Numbered from the stretch's first letter, positions 47,640-56,675 are shown. The stretch: 64,000 nucleotides of DNA from Psychroflexus longus (GCF_020164595.1 NZ_JAIQZE010000014.1:35847-99846); one strand, 5' to 3'. Translations and numbers: made by a program. Notes: a model not told the origin generated them from the letters alone.

Positions 47640-48254
47640 TTATTTAACTTGAATTGAAAAACACGAAGACTCTTCAATAAAGCCTTCTAATACATCACCT
47701 TCTTCAACTCTTCCTACTCCTGAAGGTGTACCAGTGAAAATAATATCTCCAATTTTGAGCGTGAAATATTGAGACACATAAGCGATAAGCTCGTCGATTT
47801 TCCAGAGCATTTCTGAGGTAGATCCAGCTTGAACTATTTCTTTATTTTTTTCTAATCTGAATGAAATGTCATTGAAATTTTCAAGCTCTGACTTAAGAAA
47901 CCAGCGTTCTCCAATCACAGCTGCACCATCAAAGCCTTTAGCTTTTTCCCAGGGCAAACCTTTATCTTTCAATTGATTTTGAATATCTCTGGCGGTAAAG
48001 TCAATCCCTAAACCGATTTCGTCATAATACTTATGAGCAAATTTAGACTGAATGTGCTTTCCAACCTTTTTGATTTTGACCAATACTTCAACCTCATGGT
48101 GCACATCATCAGAAAAAGAAGGAATAATGAACGGATTGTTTCTTAGTAAGACCGAAGAATCCGGTTTCATAAACACAACAGGATGATCTGGCTTTTCGCT
48201 ATCTAATTCAGAAATATGTTTAGCGTAGTTTCTACCTATACAAATCAGTTTCAT
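47640..48254 (-). CDS. Fumarylacetoacetate hydrolase family protein
   Basis: The 204-residue protein starts MKLICIGRNYAKHISEL and has KPDSSVL, HHEVEVLVKI with metal-binding acids, FTARDIQNQLKDKGLPWEKAKGFDGAAVIG and GDIIFTGTPSGVG. It is the short single-domain FAH type, which includes acylpyruvases and oxaloacetate decarboxylases. Substrate cannot be chosen from sequence. It sits between the exonuclease gene (11 bases) and cinA (3 bases). Confidence 0.92.
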   Translation of the reverse strand: MKLICIGRNYAKHISELDSEKPDHPVVFMKPDSSVLLRNNPFIIPSFSDDVHHEVEVLVKIKKVGKHIQSKFAHKYYDEIGLGIDFTARDIQNQLKDKGLPWEKAKGFDGAAVIGERWFLKSELENFNDISFRLEKNKEIVQAGSTSEMLWKIDELIAYVSQYFTLKIGDIIFTGTPSGVGRVEEGDVLEGFIEESSCFSIQVK

Positions 48255-48265
48255 AACGGTATAAT

Positions 48266-49036
48266 TTATTTAGTCGCTAATTTCCTCAGCTTAATCGCTG
48301 TCAGGACTTTTTTGGTATAAAGTGGAAAGTCTGAATTTTGGATCCAACCAAAATAGCCGGGTTCTTTCTCTAAGACGTCTTCTACCTTTTTACCTCTATG
48401 CTTTCCAAAACCGAAGACTTCTTCATCTTTTTTATTCAAAACAATAAAGCCTGCCAAATCAGCAAACTTCTTGTGAGCGCTGTAGGTCGATAACCATTTG
48501 GTATCATTTTCTAAATCTGGATAACGATCGAGCTGAGATTTCAAAACTTCGTAAGTCGCATTTGTATCTGCTTCAGCACTATGGGCATCAGTCAGGTCTT
48601 TATCACAATAGAACTTATAAGCTGCCTCCAAAGTTCTTTTCTCTTTCTTATGAAAAATGGTTTGTACGTCAACTGCATTAACCTTCTTTAAATCAAAATC
48701 AATTCCTACTCTCAACATTTCTTCGGCAAGCAATGGAATATCAAACCGATTACTATTATAACCTGCCAAATCACAACCTTTAATCATCTGATTGATTTTT
48801 GGTGCCAACTCATCAAATTTTGGTTCATTGACTACATCTTCATCGCTAATGCCATGAATAGCAGTAGTTTCTTTTGGAATTGGTATTCCTGGATTCACCT
48901 TCCAGGTGTAACTCTCTTTATTATTGTTTTCAAAAACTTTGAGAATTGAAATCTCAACAATTCTGTCTTTTGAAATATTTGTACCTGTCGTTTCAAGATC
49001 AAAAAAACAGATAGGACGCGTCAACTTTAATTCCAT
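48266..49036 (-). CDS. DnaQ-like 3'-5' exonuclease with C-terminal DUF3820-like segment
   Basis: The protein has 256 residues from ATG 49034-49036; a longer frame upstream is non-coding and overlaps the promoter. DEDDh motifs are visible: FFDLETTGT (residues 9-17), AGYNSNRFDIPLL and HSAEADTNAT with the catalytic histidine. The C-terminus (GFGKHRGKKVEDVLEKEPGYFGWI) resembles DUF3820, a small motif found alone or attached to nucleases. It probably trims DNA or RNA 3' ends in repair or proofreading, but it is not the DNA polymerase III subunit by context. Confidence 0.88.
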   Translation of the reverse strand: MELKLTRPICFFDLETTGTNISKDRIVEISILKVFENNNKESYTWKVNPGIPIPKETTAIHGISDEDVVNEPKFDELAPKINQMIKGCDLAGYNSNRFDIPLLAEEMLRVGIDFDLKKVNAVDVQTIFHKKEKRTLEAAYKFYCDKDLTDAHSAEADTNATYEVLKSQLDRYPDLENDTKWLSTYSAHKKFADLAGFIVLNKKDEEVFGFGKHRGKKVEDVLEKEPGYFGWIQNSDFPLYTKKVLTAIKLRKLATK

Positions 49037-49051
49037 TATAGATATTTTATG

Positions 49052-49059
49052 CAAAGTTA
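49052..49059 (-). promoter_or_regulatory. Promoter -7 element for exonuclease-FAH-cinA operon
   Basis: The minus strand reads TAACTTTG (TAnnTTTG), 15 bases before the ATG at 49036, which supports that start. Confidence 0.5.
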
Positions 49060-49186
49060 GTATTTGAAGCCAAAGAAATCCTGAATTAACTAAAATTTGA
49101 AATAATTGCCTTAGGCTAGGCAAAAAAGTGTGTCTTGAAATTTCGAAAAAAAAGATTAAATTACGATCAAATCAATCCAACCATAG

Positions 49187-49615
49187 ATGTCTTTAAAATT
49201 TGTATCCTATATAAGTTCCCAATCTCGCATAATGACAAAGCAAAGTATTGAGGATTTCTTATTTCAGGTCAGAGATAAAAATAAGCGCTTAGCAATAACT
49301 GGTATTCTTTTACTTATCCAAGGAAAATTCGTTCAATATATAGAAGGCCCAGCTGAAGAAATTGATAAAGTATATGAATCTATAAGTAAGGACAAAAGGC
49401 ACACTGAAATGATTATGCTGGATTCCGGAAGCTTAACAGAGCGTCAATTTAAGGACTGGTCTATGGCTTATAAGGAAGTGGATGATAAACAGATCAAAGA
49501 AATTGTAGGAAAAGAAGATCTTCACCTGGAAGATGTTTTCCTGAATGGTAAAGACATTAAAAATCACCCTGTATTGACAGTATTGTACGATTTTGTAAAA
49601 ACACTTTCAAGCTAA
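49187..49615 (+). CDS. BLUF-domain blue-light sensor
   Basis: The 142-residue protein is a single BLUF domain (about 1-95) with a short helical tail. Residues that define FAD photochemistry are present: Tyr8 (FVSYISS), Asn in RDKNKRLAITG (about residue 32), Gln in GKFVQYIEGP (about residue 50), and Trp-Ser-Met in DWSMAY (about residue 91). These match AppA/PixD-type BLUF proteins that reorganise hydrogen bonds around flavin in blue light. No output domain (EAL, cyclase, HTH) is fused, so it must signal through a partner, which is not in the immediate neighbourhood. It is monocistronic. Confidence 0.9.
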   Translation: MSLKFVSYISSQSRIMTKQSIEDFLFQVRDKNKRLAITGILLLIQGKFVQYIEGPAEEIDKVYESISKDKRHTEMIMLDSGSLTERQFKDWSMAYKEVDDKQIKEIVGKEDLHLEDVFLNGKDIKNHPVLTVLYDFVKTLSS

Positions 49616-49650
49616 AAAACCTCCGGAAAATTGCTTTCCGAAGGTTTTTT
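49614..49650. terminator. Terminator after BLUF gene
   Basis: Stem AAAAAACCTCCGGAAA / TTTCCGAAGGTTTTTT with one G-T wobble and a 5-base loop. It may also serve the transketolase gene ending at 49723. Confidence 0.85.
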
Positions 49651-49722
49651 ATATCTATACCCTGAGGTTTATTAGATTAAATAGGGTCTCAACTGCTCTC
49701 GACGAGACACTTTTATTTTGAA

Positions 49723-50679
49723 CTACTCTTTTCTTAGTATAACCGCTTCAGCTTTTTCTGAAATGGCTTTAGCATTTAAGCCATATTTATCAAGAAGCAT
49801 AATTGGCTCTCCGCTTTCACCAAATGTGTCTTCTGTAGCTACAAATTCCTGAGGTGCAGGATGATGAAGTGCCAAAGTTCTGGCTACACTTTCTCCAAGT
49901 CCTCCAAGCATATTATGCTCTTCTGCAGTCACAACACATTTTGTCTTTCTTACTGACTTAAGAATAGCAGTTTCATCAAGTGGTTTTATGGTGTGTATAT
50001 TGACCACCTCGGCTGAAATTCCTTTTTCATCCAATTCCTTTGCCGCTTCTAAAGCTTCCCATACCAAATGTCCAGTTGCTATAATCGTTACATCGTTACC
50101 TTCAGTGAGTGTTACTGCTTTTCCGATTTTAAAGGTTTGGTCTTCTGGAGTGAAGTTAGCTACTTTTGGTCTTCCGAATCTTAAGTAAACGGGACCGTCG
50201 TGCTCGGCAATCGCGATGGTCGCTGCTTTGGTTTGATTGTAATCACAGGTATTGATAACAGTCATCCCTGGAAGCATTTTCATCAAGCCTAAATCTTCTA
50301 AAATCTGGTGAGTTGCACCATCTTCCCCTAATGTTAAACCAGCGTGAGAAGCACAAATTTTAACGTTTTTCCCTGAGTAGGCTACAGATTGTCTAATCTG
50401 ATCATAAACCCTACCCGTAGAAAAATTGGCAAAAGTACCCGTAAAAGGTATTTTCCCACCAATGGTCATTCCTGCGGCAATACCAATCATATTCGCTTCA
50501 GCAATCCCTATTTGAAAAAATCGGTCTGGGTGATTGTTTTTGAATTCGTCCATTTTGAGAGATCCTGTCAGATCTGCACAAAGCGCAACTACATCTGGAT
50601 TGGATTTGCCAAGTTCTGCCAAGCCTGCTCCAAATCCAGAACGTGTATCTATATTTCCTGTGTTTTTGTATATTTTCAT
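49723..50679 (-). CDS. Transketolase, C-terminal subunit
   Basis: The 318-residue protein holds the pyrimidine-binding and C-terminal domains of a split transketolase: TRSGFGAGLAELGKSNP, the catalytic glutamate region QIGIAEANMIGIAAGM, and THQILEDLGLMKMLPGM. With the N-terminal half it exchanges two-carbon ketol units in the pentose phosphate pathway. It starts 45 bases after the N-terminal gene, and both halves are read together. The two-gene arrangement is common in Bacteroidota. Confidence 0.94.
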   Translation of the reverse strand: MKIYKNTGNIDTRSGFGAGLAELGKSNPDVVALCADLTGSLKMDEFKNNHPDRFFQIGIAEANMIGIAAGMTIGGKIPFTGTFANFSTGRVYDQIRQSVAYSGKNVKICASHAGLTLGEDGATHQILEDLGLMKMLPGMTVINTCDYNQTKAATIAIAEHDGPVYLRFGRPKVANFTPEDQTFKIGKAVTLTEGNDVTIIATGHLVWEALEAAKELDEKGISAEVVNIHTIKPLDETAILKSVRKTKCVVTAEEHNMLGGLGESVARTLALHHPAPQEFVATEDTFGESGEPIMLLDKYGLNAKAISEKAEAVILRKE

Positions 50680-50724
50680 TATTGTGTGGTCTTTCTAGTT
50701 TTTTTATTTAATGAGAAAAGCTTT

Positions 50725-51570
50725 TTAGTAATCTCCAAGAGTTTCAGGGTTTTGAGCTAAAGCTGTTTCAAGTTGCTCATCATTCGGAGCTTTACCATGC
50801 CAAGCATGAGTTCCCATCATAAAGTCAACACCATTCCCCATTTCAGTTTCCATCAAGATCACAACAGGTTGTTTCTTCCCGGTCAGGGATTTAGCTGCTG
50901 CAAGTGTATTCTTAATAGCTTCAATGTCATTTCCTTCTTTTAGTTCTAAAACTTTCCAGTCGAAAGCTTCAAACTTTTTTTTAAGATCTCCAAGTGGCAA
51001 AACATCATCTGTCGCCCCATCGATTTGCTTTTTATTGTAGTCTATCGTAGCGATAAGATTATCAACTCCTTTGGAACCGGCATATAAAATCGCTTCCCAG
51101 TTTTGACCTTCTTGTAACTCACCATCACCGTGGAGGCTATAAATAAGATGTGAATCCTTGTTCATTTTTTTGGTAAGGGCAGCTCCAATTGCGACTGACA
51201 TTCCTTGACCTAAAGAACCTGAAGCAATTCTTACTCCAGGAAGACCTTCATGAGTTGTGGGGTGACCTTGAAGTCTTGAGTCGATTTTTCTAAAAGTTTT
51301 AAGTTCTTCAACCGGAAAAAATCCTGACCTTGATAAAACACTGTAGAATACTGGTGAGATATGACCATTGGATAGAAAAAACAAGTCTTCATTTTTTCCA
51401 TCCATATCGAAGTCGCTGGAATACTCCATAACTTCTTGATAAAGTATTGAAAAGAATTCTGCACATCCTAATGAACCTCCAGGGTGGCCAGAATTGACTT
51501 GATGAACCTGACGAAGAATGTCTCTTCTGACTTGTGTAACAAAATCTTGCAAATGTTGTGTTGTTGACAT
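50725..51570 (-). CDS. Transketolase, N-terminal subunit
   Basis: The 281-residue protein holds the thiamine pyrophosphate-binding domain. The motif GDGELQEGQNWEAILYAG with NKKQIDG supplies the GDG...N thiamine/Mg signature. HQVNSGHPGGSLGCAEF and LSNGHISPVFYSVL carry the conserved histidines. Together with the downstream C-terminal gene it forms a full transketolase. It has its own promoter element at 51597-51604. Confidence 0.95.
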   Translation of the reverse strand: MSTTQHLQDFVTQVRRDILRQVHQVNSGHPGGSLGCAEFFSILYQEVMEYSSDFDMDGKNEDLFFLSNGHISPVFYSVLSRSGFFPVEELKTFRKIDSRLQGHPTTHEGLPGVRIASGSLGQGMSVAIGAALTKKMNKDSHLIYSLHGDGELQEGQNWEAILYAGSKGVDNLIATIDYNKKQIDGATDDVLPLGDLKKKFEAFDWKVLELKEGNDIEAIKNTLAAAKSLTGKKQPVVILMETEMGNGVDFMMGTHAWHGKAPNDEQLETALAQNPETLGDY

Positions 51571-51596
51571 GAGATATTTAAGAATTTTAAGTTGCT

Positions 51597-51604
51597 CAAA
51601 AGTA
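51597..51604 (-). promoter_or_regulatory. Promoter -7 element for split transketolase
   Basis: The minus strand reads TACTTTTG (TAnnTTTG), 26 bases before the ATG at 51570. Confidence 0.5.
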
Positions 51605-51685
51605 AGGATTTATTATAAAATACCAGTCTGTAGATTTATCAATCCGAATATACCTCAGCTGAATTAAAAGTTTGATAGAGTTGAG

Positions 51686-51693
51686 TATATTTG
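51686..51693 (+). promoter_or_regulatory. Promoter -7 element for tgt
   Basis: TATATTTG (TAnnTTTG) lies 18 bases before the ATG at 51712. A longer frame beginning at TTG 51691 overlaps this element and is rejected. Confidence 0.5.
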
Positions 51694-51711
51694 CTGGCTA
51701 TTAGAATACAT

Positions 51712-52842
51712 ATGAAATTTGAATTACTAAGTAAAGACCCTAATTCTAAAGCAAGAGCAGGAAAAATTACAACAGACCATGGCGTTATAGAGACGCCTAT
51801 TTTTATGCCTGTTGGTACCATTGCTACTGTAAAAGGTGTTCACCAAAGAGAACTTAAAGAGGAGATAAATCCAGACATTATTTTAGGAAACACCTATCAC
51901 CTTTATTTACGTCCAGGAACTGGCATCTTAAGAAAGGCTGGTGGACTTCATAAATTTATGAATTGGGATAGAAATATCTTAACCGATAGCGGTGGTTATC
52001 AGGTTTATTCACTTTCGGCCAATAGAAAAATTAATGAACAAGGCGTAAAATTTAAATCCCATATAGACGGCTCTACTCATCTTTTCACTCCAGAAAGTGC
52101 TGTTGATATTCAGCGAGAAATTGGAGCCGATATTATTATGGCTTTTGACGAATGCACGCCTTATCCTTGCGAGTACAGTTACGCGAAGCGTTCCATGCAC
52201 ATGACGCATCGCTGGCTCGACCGTTGCATGACTCACATGAAAAAAACGTCACCACTCTATGGTCATGATCAGACTTTATTTCCAATTGTACAGGGAAGTA
52301 CTTATAAAGACTTAAGGAAACAATCTGCAGAATACATCGCCAATGTTGGTGCGGAAGGAAATGCGATTGGTGGTTTGTCTGTTGGAGAGCCTGATGATGA
52401 AATGTATGCCATGACAGAAGTCGTTACCGATATTTTACCAGAGGATAAACCGAGATATCTTATGGGAGTGGGAACACCATCTAATTTATTGGAAAATATT
52501 GCTTTAGGTGTTGACATGTTTGATTGTGTAATGCCGACAAGAAATGCCAGAAATGGTATGTTATTTACTTCTGAAGGTACCATCAACATCAAAAATAAAA
52601 AATGGGAGGACGATTTTTCCACTCTTGACCCGGCAGGCTACACCTGGGTAGATACCGAATACACTAAAGCTTATGTAAAACATTTATTTTCCGTAAAAGA
52701 ACTGTTGGGAAAACAAATTGCTACCATTCACAACTTAGGGTTTTACCTTTGGTTAGTAAGAGAAGCAAGAAGACAAATACAAGCTGGAACATTTAGAGCC
52801 TGGAAGGACGTTATGGTTAAAAAACTATCGGTAAGACTATAA
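51712..52842 (+). CDS. tgt: tRNA-guanine transglycosylase without zinc cysteines
   Basis: The 376-residue enzyme starts at ATG 51712. It replaces guanine 34 by preQ1 in tRNAs with GUN anticodons. The substrate aspartate is in DSGGYQVYSLS (about residue 88), the nucleophile is in FDCVMPTRNARNGM (about residue 262), and GGLSVGEP and RYLMGVG are intact. The usual CxCxxC zinc motif before the SRAYLHHL-like helix is missing: here DPAGYTWVDTEYTKAYVKHL has no cysteine, though a histidine remains in TIHNLGFYL. It is followed after 9 bases by the LptF/LptG-type permease gene. Confidence 0.94.
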   Translation: MKFELLSKDPNSKARAGKITTDHGVIETPIFMPVGTIATVKGVHQRELKEEINPDIILGNTYHLYLRPGTGILRKAGGLHKFMNWDRNILTDSGGYQVYSLSANRKINEQGVKFKSHIDGSTHLFTPESAVDIQREIGADIIMAFDECTPYPCEYSYAKRSMHMTHRWLDRCMTHMKKTSPLYGHDQTLFPIVQGSTYKDLRKQSAEYIANVGAEGNAIGGLSVGEPDDEMYAMTEVVTDILPEDKPRYLMGVGTPSNLLENIALGVDMFDCVMPTRNARNGMLFTSEGTINIKNKKWEDDFSTLDPAGYTWVDTEYTKAYVKHLFSVKELLGKQIATIHNLGFYLWLVREARRQIQAGTFRAWKDVMVKKLSVRL

Positions 52843-52851
52843 TTTTAGATT

Positions 52852-53928
52852 TTGAAAATAATTGACTGGTACATATTAAAGAGATACTTAGCCACTTTTG
52901 TTGCGCTGTTACTCATGTTTATTCCTATAGGAATCATCGTCAATTTATCAGAAAAGATTGATGAAATTACTGAAAATGAAGTGCCCTTGGAGGAGGTCTT
53001 GGTCTTTTATGGAAATTTCACTATCTACTTTGCCAACTTGCTTTTCCCTATTTTTCTGTTTCTTTCCATCATCTGGTTCACCTCCAAATTGGCCAATAAT
53101 ACTGAAATTATAGCCATATTAAGTTCAGGAATTTCCTTTTGGCGGTTTTTGAGACCTTATATTATAGGAGCAACATTGGTCTGCGGAGTTGCTCTGATAT
53201 TTACGATGTACCTGGTGCCGAATGCCAGTCAGGGTTTTAATGAATTTAAATATCAATACTTCAAAAGAGGGAAACAATCACAGCAAACTCAAAATGTTTA
53301 CAGACAAGTGAACGATGAAGAGTTTATTTTTGCAACAAATTTTCAGCCTAGCACCAGAACAGCTAGAAATTTCACTTTAGAACATTTTGAAAATAACGAA
53401 ATGAAATTCAAAATTTCAGCCTCCAGATTAAAGTTCAATCCTGAAGATTCAACATATACGCTTAGCAATTTTGAAAAGCGGATCATACAAGATAGAGAAG
53501 ATATCATTTTGAGAAAATCTTCTATTGATACGGTTCTCCCTTTTGAATTTGACGAGCTTACTCCTGTGGAATATATCGCAGAAACTTTAGATTATGGAGA
53601 ACTAAAAGAATTTATAGAAATAGAAAAAAGAAGAGGTTCTGCAAATATAAGCAGCTATCAGATTGTAGCTTATAAACGCTGGAGTGTTCCTGTCTCTGCA
53701 TTTATATTAACTATTATTGCTGTATCTGTATCAGCAATGAAAAGACGGGGTGGCATGGGCGCTAATCTTGCGATTGGAATCGTGATTGCTTTTGGCTACA
53801 TATTTCTGGATAAGGTATTTGGTACCATTGCTGAAAAGTCAACATTTTCCCCACTCCTGGCGGTCTGGTTTTCAAATATTTTATTTGGAATTCTTGCCAT
53901 TTACCTTCTTTTCAAATCAAAACGCTAA
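52852..53928 (+). CDS. LptF/LptG-family lipopolysaccharide export permease
   Basis: The 358-residue protein starts at a TTG; MKIIDWYILKRYLATF is the expected N-terminus of this family, so the TTG is accepted. Three membrane helices lie near each end (about 15-35, 55-75, 100-120 and 275-350) around a periplasmic beta-jellyroll domain (about 130-265). Two such permeases form the inner-membrane part of the Lpt bridge with the ATPase LptB, whose gene is at 57937-58692. Whether this is LptF or LptG cannot be told. It is cotranscribed with tgt (9-base gap). Confidence 0.9.
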   Translation: MKIIDWYILKRYLATFVALLLMFIPIGIIVNLSEKIDEITENEVPLEEVLVFYGNFTIYFANLLFPIFLFLSIIWFTSKLANNTEIIAILSSGISFWRFLRPYIIGATLVCGVALIFTMYLVPNASQGFNEFKYQYFKRGKQSQQTQNVYRQVNDEEFIFATNFQPSTRTARNFTLEHFENNEMKFKISASRLKFNPEDSTYTLSNFEKRIIQDREDIILRKSSIDTVLPFEFDELTPVEYIAETLDYGELKEFIEIEKRRGSANISSYQIVAYKRWSVPVSAFILTIIAVSVSAMKRRGGMGANLAIGIVIAFGYIFLDKVFGTIAEKSTFSPLLAVWFSNILFGILAIYLLFKSKR

Positions 53929-53962
53929 TCAGTAAATTTGAGATAAACAGATATATCTTTCA

Positions 53963-53970
53963 TATATTTG
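53963..53970 (+). promoter_or_regulatory. Promoter -7 element for accA
   Basis: TATATTTG (TAnnTTTG) lies 32 bases before the accA ATG at 54003. An upstream TTG at 53938-53940 gives a 22-base spacer, longer than ideal. Confidence 0.45.
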
Positions 53971-54002
53971 CCAATTAGATTTTAAAGAAATACACTGTAT
54001 TC

Positions 54003-54956
54003 ATGGAATATTTAGATTTTGAATTACCTATAAAAGCACTTCAGGAGCAATATGAAAAAGCTTGTGAAATCGGAGAAGATAGTGAAGTAGATGTCACAGA
54101 AACCTGCAAGCAAATAAAGTCCAAACTTGACAACAAGAAGAAGGAAATTTATTCCAATCTCAATGCATGGCAGAGAGTTCAACTTTCCAGACATCCTAGT
54201 CGACCATATACTTTAGACTACATCAATGCTATTTGCGGTAATACATTTATGGAATTGCACGGAGATAGAACTTTTGGCGACGATAAAGCGATGATTGGTG
54301 GCTTAGGAAAAATAAATGAGCAAAGTTTCATGTTCATAGGACAGCAGAAAGGTTACAACACAAAAACACGCCAGTATCGAAACTTTGGTATGGCCAATCC
54401 AGAAGGTTACAGAAAGGCTTTACGTTTGATGAAAAAAGCGGAGAAGTTTAACTTACCTATAGTAACTCTGGTGGATACTCCAGGAGCTTTTCCAGGTCTT
54501 GAGGCTGAAGAAAGAGGCCAAGGTGAGGCTATTGCAAGAAATATCATGGAAATGAGCCAGCTCAAGGTTCCAATTATTGTAATTATCATTGGCGAGGGAG
54601 CCAGCGGTGGTGCTTTAGGCATTGCGGTTGGTGACACAGTGATGATGCTTGAAAACACATGGTATTCTGTCATCTCTCCAGAATCCTGTTCTTCTATTTT
54701 ATGGAGAAGCTGGGAACATAAACAAACAGCTGCGGAGGCTTTGAAATTGACAGCCACCGACATGAAAAAGCTAAAAATTATAGATAAAATTATCAGAGAA
54801 CCTCTTGGTGGTGCACATAGCAACAGAGAGAAAACTTTTGAGATTGTAACGAAGTCTATATTGAGTGAATTTGATGAATTGAAAAAGTTTTCCCCAGAAG
54901 ATTTGATTGAAAAAAGAATGCAAAAATTCATAGACATTGGAGTTTATTCTGAATAA
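54003..54956 (+). CDS. accA: Acetyl-CoA carboxylase carboxyltransferase alpha subunit
   Basis: The 317-residue protein has the AccA layout: the N-terminal [16 protein letters not shown] helix, [26 protein letters not shown], the crotonase-like core [38 protein letters not shown] and [15 protein letters not shown]. It transfers carboxyl from biotin to acetyl-CoA, giving malonyl-CoA for fatty acid synthesis. The beta subunit AccD is not in the window. It is monocistronic with a terminator just after. Confidence 0.96.
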   Translation: MEYLDFELPIKALQEQYEKACEIGEDSEVDVTETCKQIKSKLDNKKKEIYSNLNAWQRVQLSRHPSRPYTLDYINAICGNTFMELHGDRTFGDDKAMIGGLGKINEQSFMFIGQQKGYNTKTRQYRNFGMANPEGYRKALRLMKKAEKFNLPIVTLVDTPGAFPGLEAEERGQGEAIARNIMEMSQLKVPIIVIIIGEGASGGALGIAVGDTVMMLENTWYSVISPESCSSILWRSWEHKQTAAEALKLTATDMKKLKIIDKIIREPLGGAHSNREKTFEIVTKSILSEFDELKKFSPEDLIEKRMQKFIDIGVYSE

Positions 54957-54980
54957 ACCCTACAAAACATAATCTCACAT

Positions 54981-55013
54981 AAAAATCCAGATAATATTTA
55001 TCTGGATTTTTTT
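54981..55013 (+). terminator. Terminator after accA
   Basis: Perfect 13-base stem AAAAATCCAGATA / TATCTGGATTTTT with a 5-base loop and a T-run. Confidence 0.9.
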
Positions 55014-55015
55014 AG

Positions 55016-55059
55016 TTATCCACAATAATTTGAGGTTATCCACACCGCATTGTGGAAAA
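55016..55059. promoter_or_regulatory. Three DnaA boxes upstream of dnaB
   Basis: Two direct perfect copies of TTATCCACA (55016-55024 and 55036-55044, 20 bases apart) and one inverted TTTTCCACA (55051-55059) fall within 44 bases, about 63 bases before the dnaB ATG. All fit the consensus TTWTNCACA. The spacing of about two helical turns places the two direct boxes on one DNA face. Confidence 0.8.
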
Positions 55060-55121
55060 GCCAGAGTGTTAAGCTGAACTATTTTCTCCAAACTTCATAA
55101 CCTTTTATTTACATTCGTAAC

Positions 55122-56666
55122 ATGGAAAACGCAACTCAATCTTCATATCAAACCAAGCCGAAAGGCGATGTTATCAGTCTTCAAAAAGGAAAAATACCAC
55201 CTCAAGCCATTGATCTTGAGGAGGTTATACTAGGAGCGATGATGATTGATAAAAAGGGGGTTGATGAAGTCATTGACATTCTTCACCCCGATGTATTCTA
55301 CAAAGAAGCCCATAAAAATATTTATGAAGCCATTATCGTGCTTTTTGAGAAAGGAGATCCTATTGACTTATTAACCGTTTCCACAGAATTAAAGAAGTCC
55401 AAAAAGCTACAAGCCTCTGGAGGTGAATATTATCTGATTCAATTGACTCAAAAAGTCTCCTCTTCTGCCCATATTGAATACCATTCTCGTATTGTTCTTC
55501 AAAAATATATTCAGAGATGTTTGATAAAAATTTCCAACGAAATTATAGAAGAATCCTACGACGAAGGAACCGATGTTTTTGACTTACTTGATCATGCTGA
55601 ATCTAAACTTTATGAAGTTACCCAAGGAAATATAAAACGCTCTTCTGAAACTGCCCAAAATTTGGTGATGCAAGCCAAAAAGCGAATTGAAGAAATTTCA
55701 AATAAAGAAGGATTGAGTGGAGTTCCTTCTGGTTTTACAGATTTAGATAAATTAACTTCTGGATGGCAACCAAGTGACCTGGTGATTATTGCAGCTCGTC
55801 CTGGTATGGGTAAAACTGCTCTTACTCTTACGATGGCAAGAAATATTGCAGTAGGTCAAAATATACCTGTGGCGTTTTTCTCGCTTGAAATGTCCTCTGT
55901 ACAACTGATCACCAGGCTTATTTCTTCTGAAACTGGATTAAGTTCGGAGAAACTGAGAACCGGTAACCTTGAGCCTCATGAATGGGAACAATTGAACGTT
56001 AAAGTAAAGTCTCTCGAACAAGCGCCTTTATTCATAGATGACACCCCTTCACTTTCTATTTTCGATTTGCGTGCAAAGGCCAGAAGGCTTTCATCACAAC
56101 ACGGCATCAAGCTTATCGTTGTGGATTACCTGCAATTGATGACCGGCGGCGGGTCTCAAAAAGGAGGAAACAGAGAACAAGAGATCTCCACGATATCCAG
56201 AAACCTGAAAGCATTAGCGAAGGAATTAAGCATTCCAGTTCTTGCACTATCACAACTTTCCAGAGCTGTAGAAACCAGAGGCGGTACCAAGAGACCTTTA
56301 TTAAGTGACCTTAGAGAGTCTGGGGCCATTGAGCAAGATGCGGATATTGTATCTTTTATTTACAGACCAGAATACTACGATATTGATGAGTGGGACGATG
56401 ATACACAATCCCCTACACAAGGTCAGGCTGAATTTATTATTGCTAAGCACAGAAATGGTGGCTTGGACAACATACGATTGAAATTTATTGGTCACCTTGG
56501 TAAGTTCGAAAATATGGATAATTTCGATTCCCCTTTTGAAATCAATTCGAGCATGAATTCTGGCAAAGCAGACTCCCCGTCATTCCCTAATGCTGAAGAT
56601 GTGTTCGGCTCCACACCTCCTAACCAAAATTTCGGTAATGAAAGCGACGATGAAGTACCCTTTTAG
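55122..56666 (+). CDS. dnaB: Replicative DNA helicase DnaB
   Basis: The 514-residue protein has the N-terminal DnaG-interacting domain (PPQAIDLEEVILGAMMIDKKG at about residue 26) and the RecA-type helicase core. Walker A is ARPGMGKTALTL (about residue 225), Walker B is LIVVDYLQLM, and LSQLSRAVETRGGTKRPLLSDLRESGAIEQDAD carries the H4/arginine region. It unwinds DNA at the replication fork as a hexamer. The C-terminal tail is acidic (ESDDEVPF). No intein is present. DnaA boxes precede it, and a secreted protein gene follows after 9 bases. Confidence 0.97.
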   Translation: MENATQSSYQTKPKGDVISLQKGKIPPQAIDLEEVILGAMMIDKKGVDEVIDILHPDVFYKEAHKNIYEAIIVLFEKGDPIDLLTVSTELKKSKKLQASGGEYYLIQLTQKVSSSAHIEYHSRIVLQKYIQRCLIKISNEIIEESYDEGTDVFDLLDHAESKLYEVTQGNIKRSSETAQNLVMQAKKRIEEISNKEGLSGVPSGFTDLDKLTSGWQPSDLVIIAARPGMGKTALTLTMARNIAVGQNIPVAFFSLEMSSVQLITRLISSETGLSSEKLRTGNLEPHEWEQLNVKVKSLEQAPLFIDDTPSLSIFDLRAKARRLSSQHGIKLIVVDYLQLMTGGGSQKGGNREQEISTISRNLKALAKELSIPVLALSQLSRAVETRGGTKRPLLSDLRESGAIEQDADIVSFIYRPEYYDIDEWDDDTQSPTQGQAEFIIAKHRNGGLDNIRLKFIGHLGKFENMDNFDSPFEINSSMNSGKADSPSFPNAEDVFGSTPPNQNFGNESDDEVPF

Positions 56667-56675
56667 AAAGAAAAA

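Noticed and set aside
55016..55121. The idea that this is the chromosomal origin oriC.
   Set aside because: The region is short, has only three boxes, lacks an obvious AT-rich unwinding tract of repeats and has no dnaA or dnaN nearby; a regulatory role is more likely. GC skew of the whole genome would decide.
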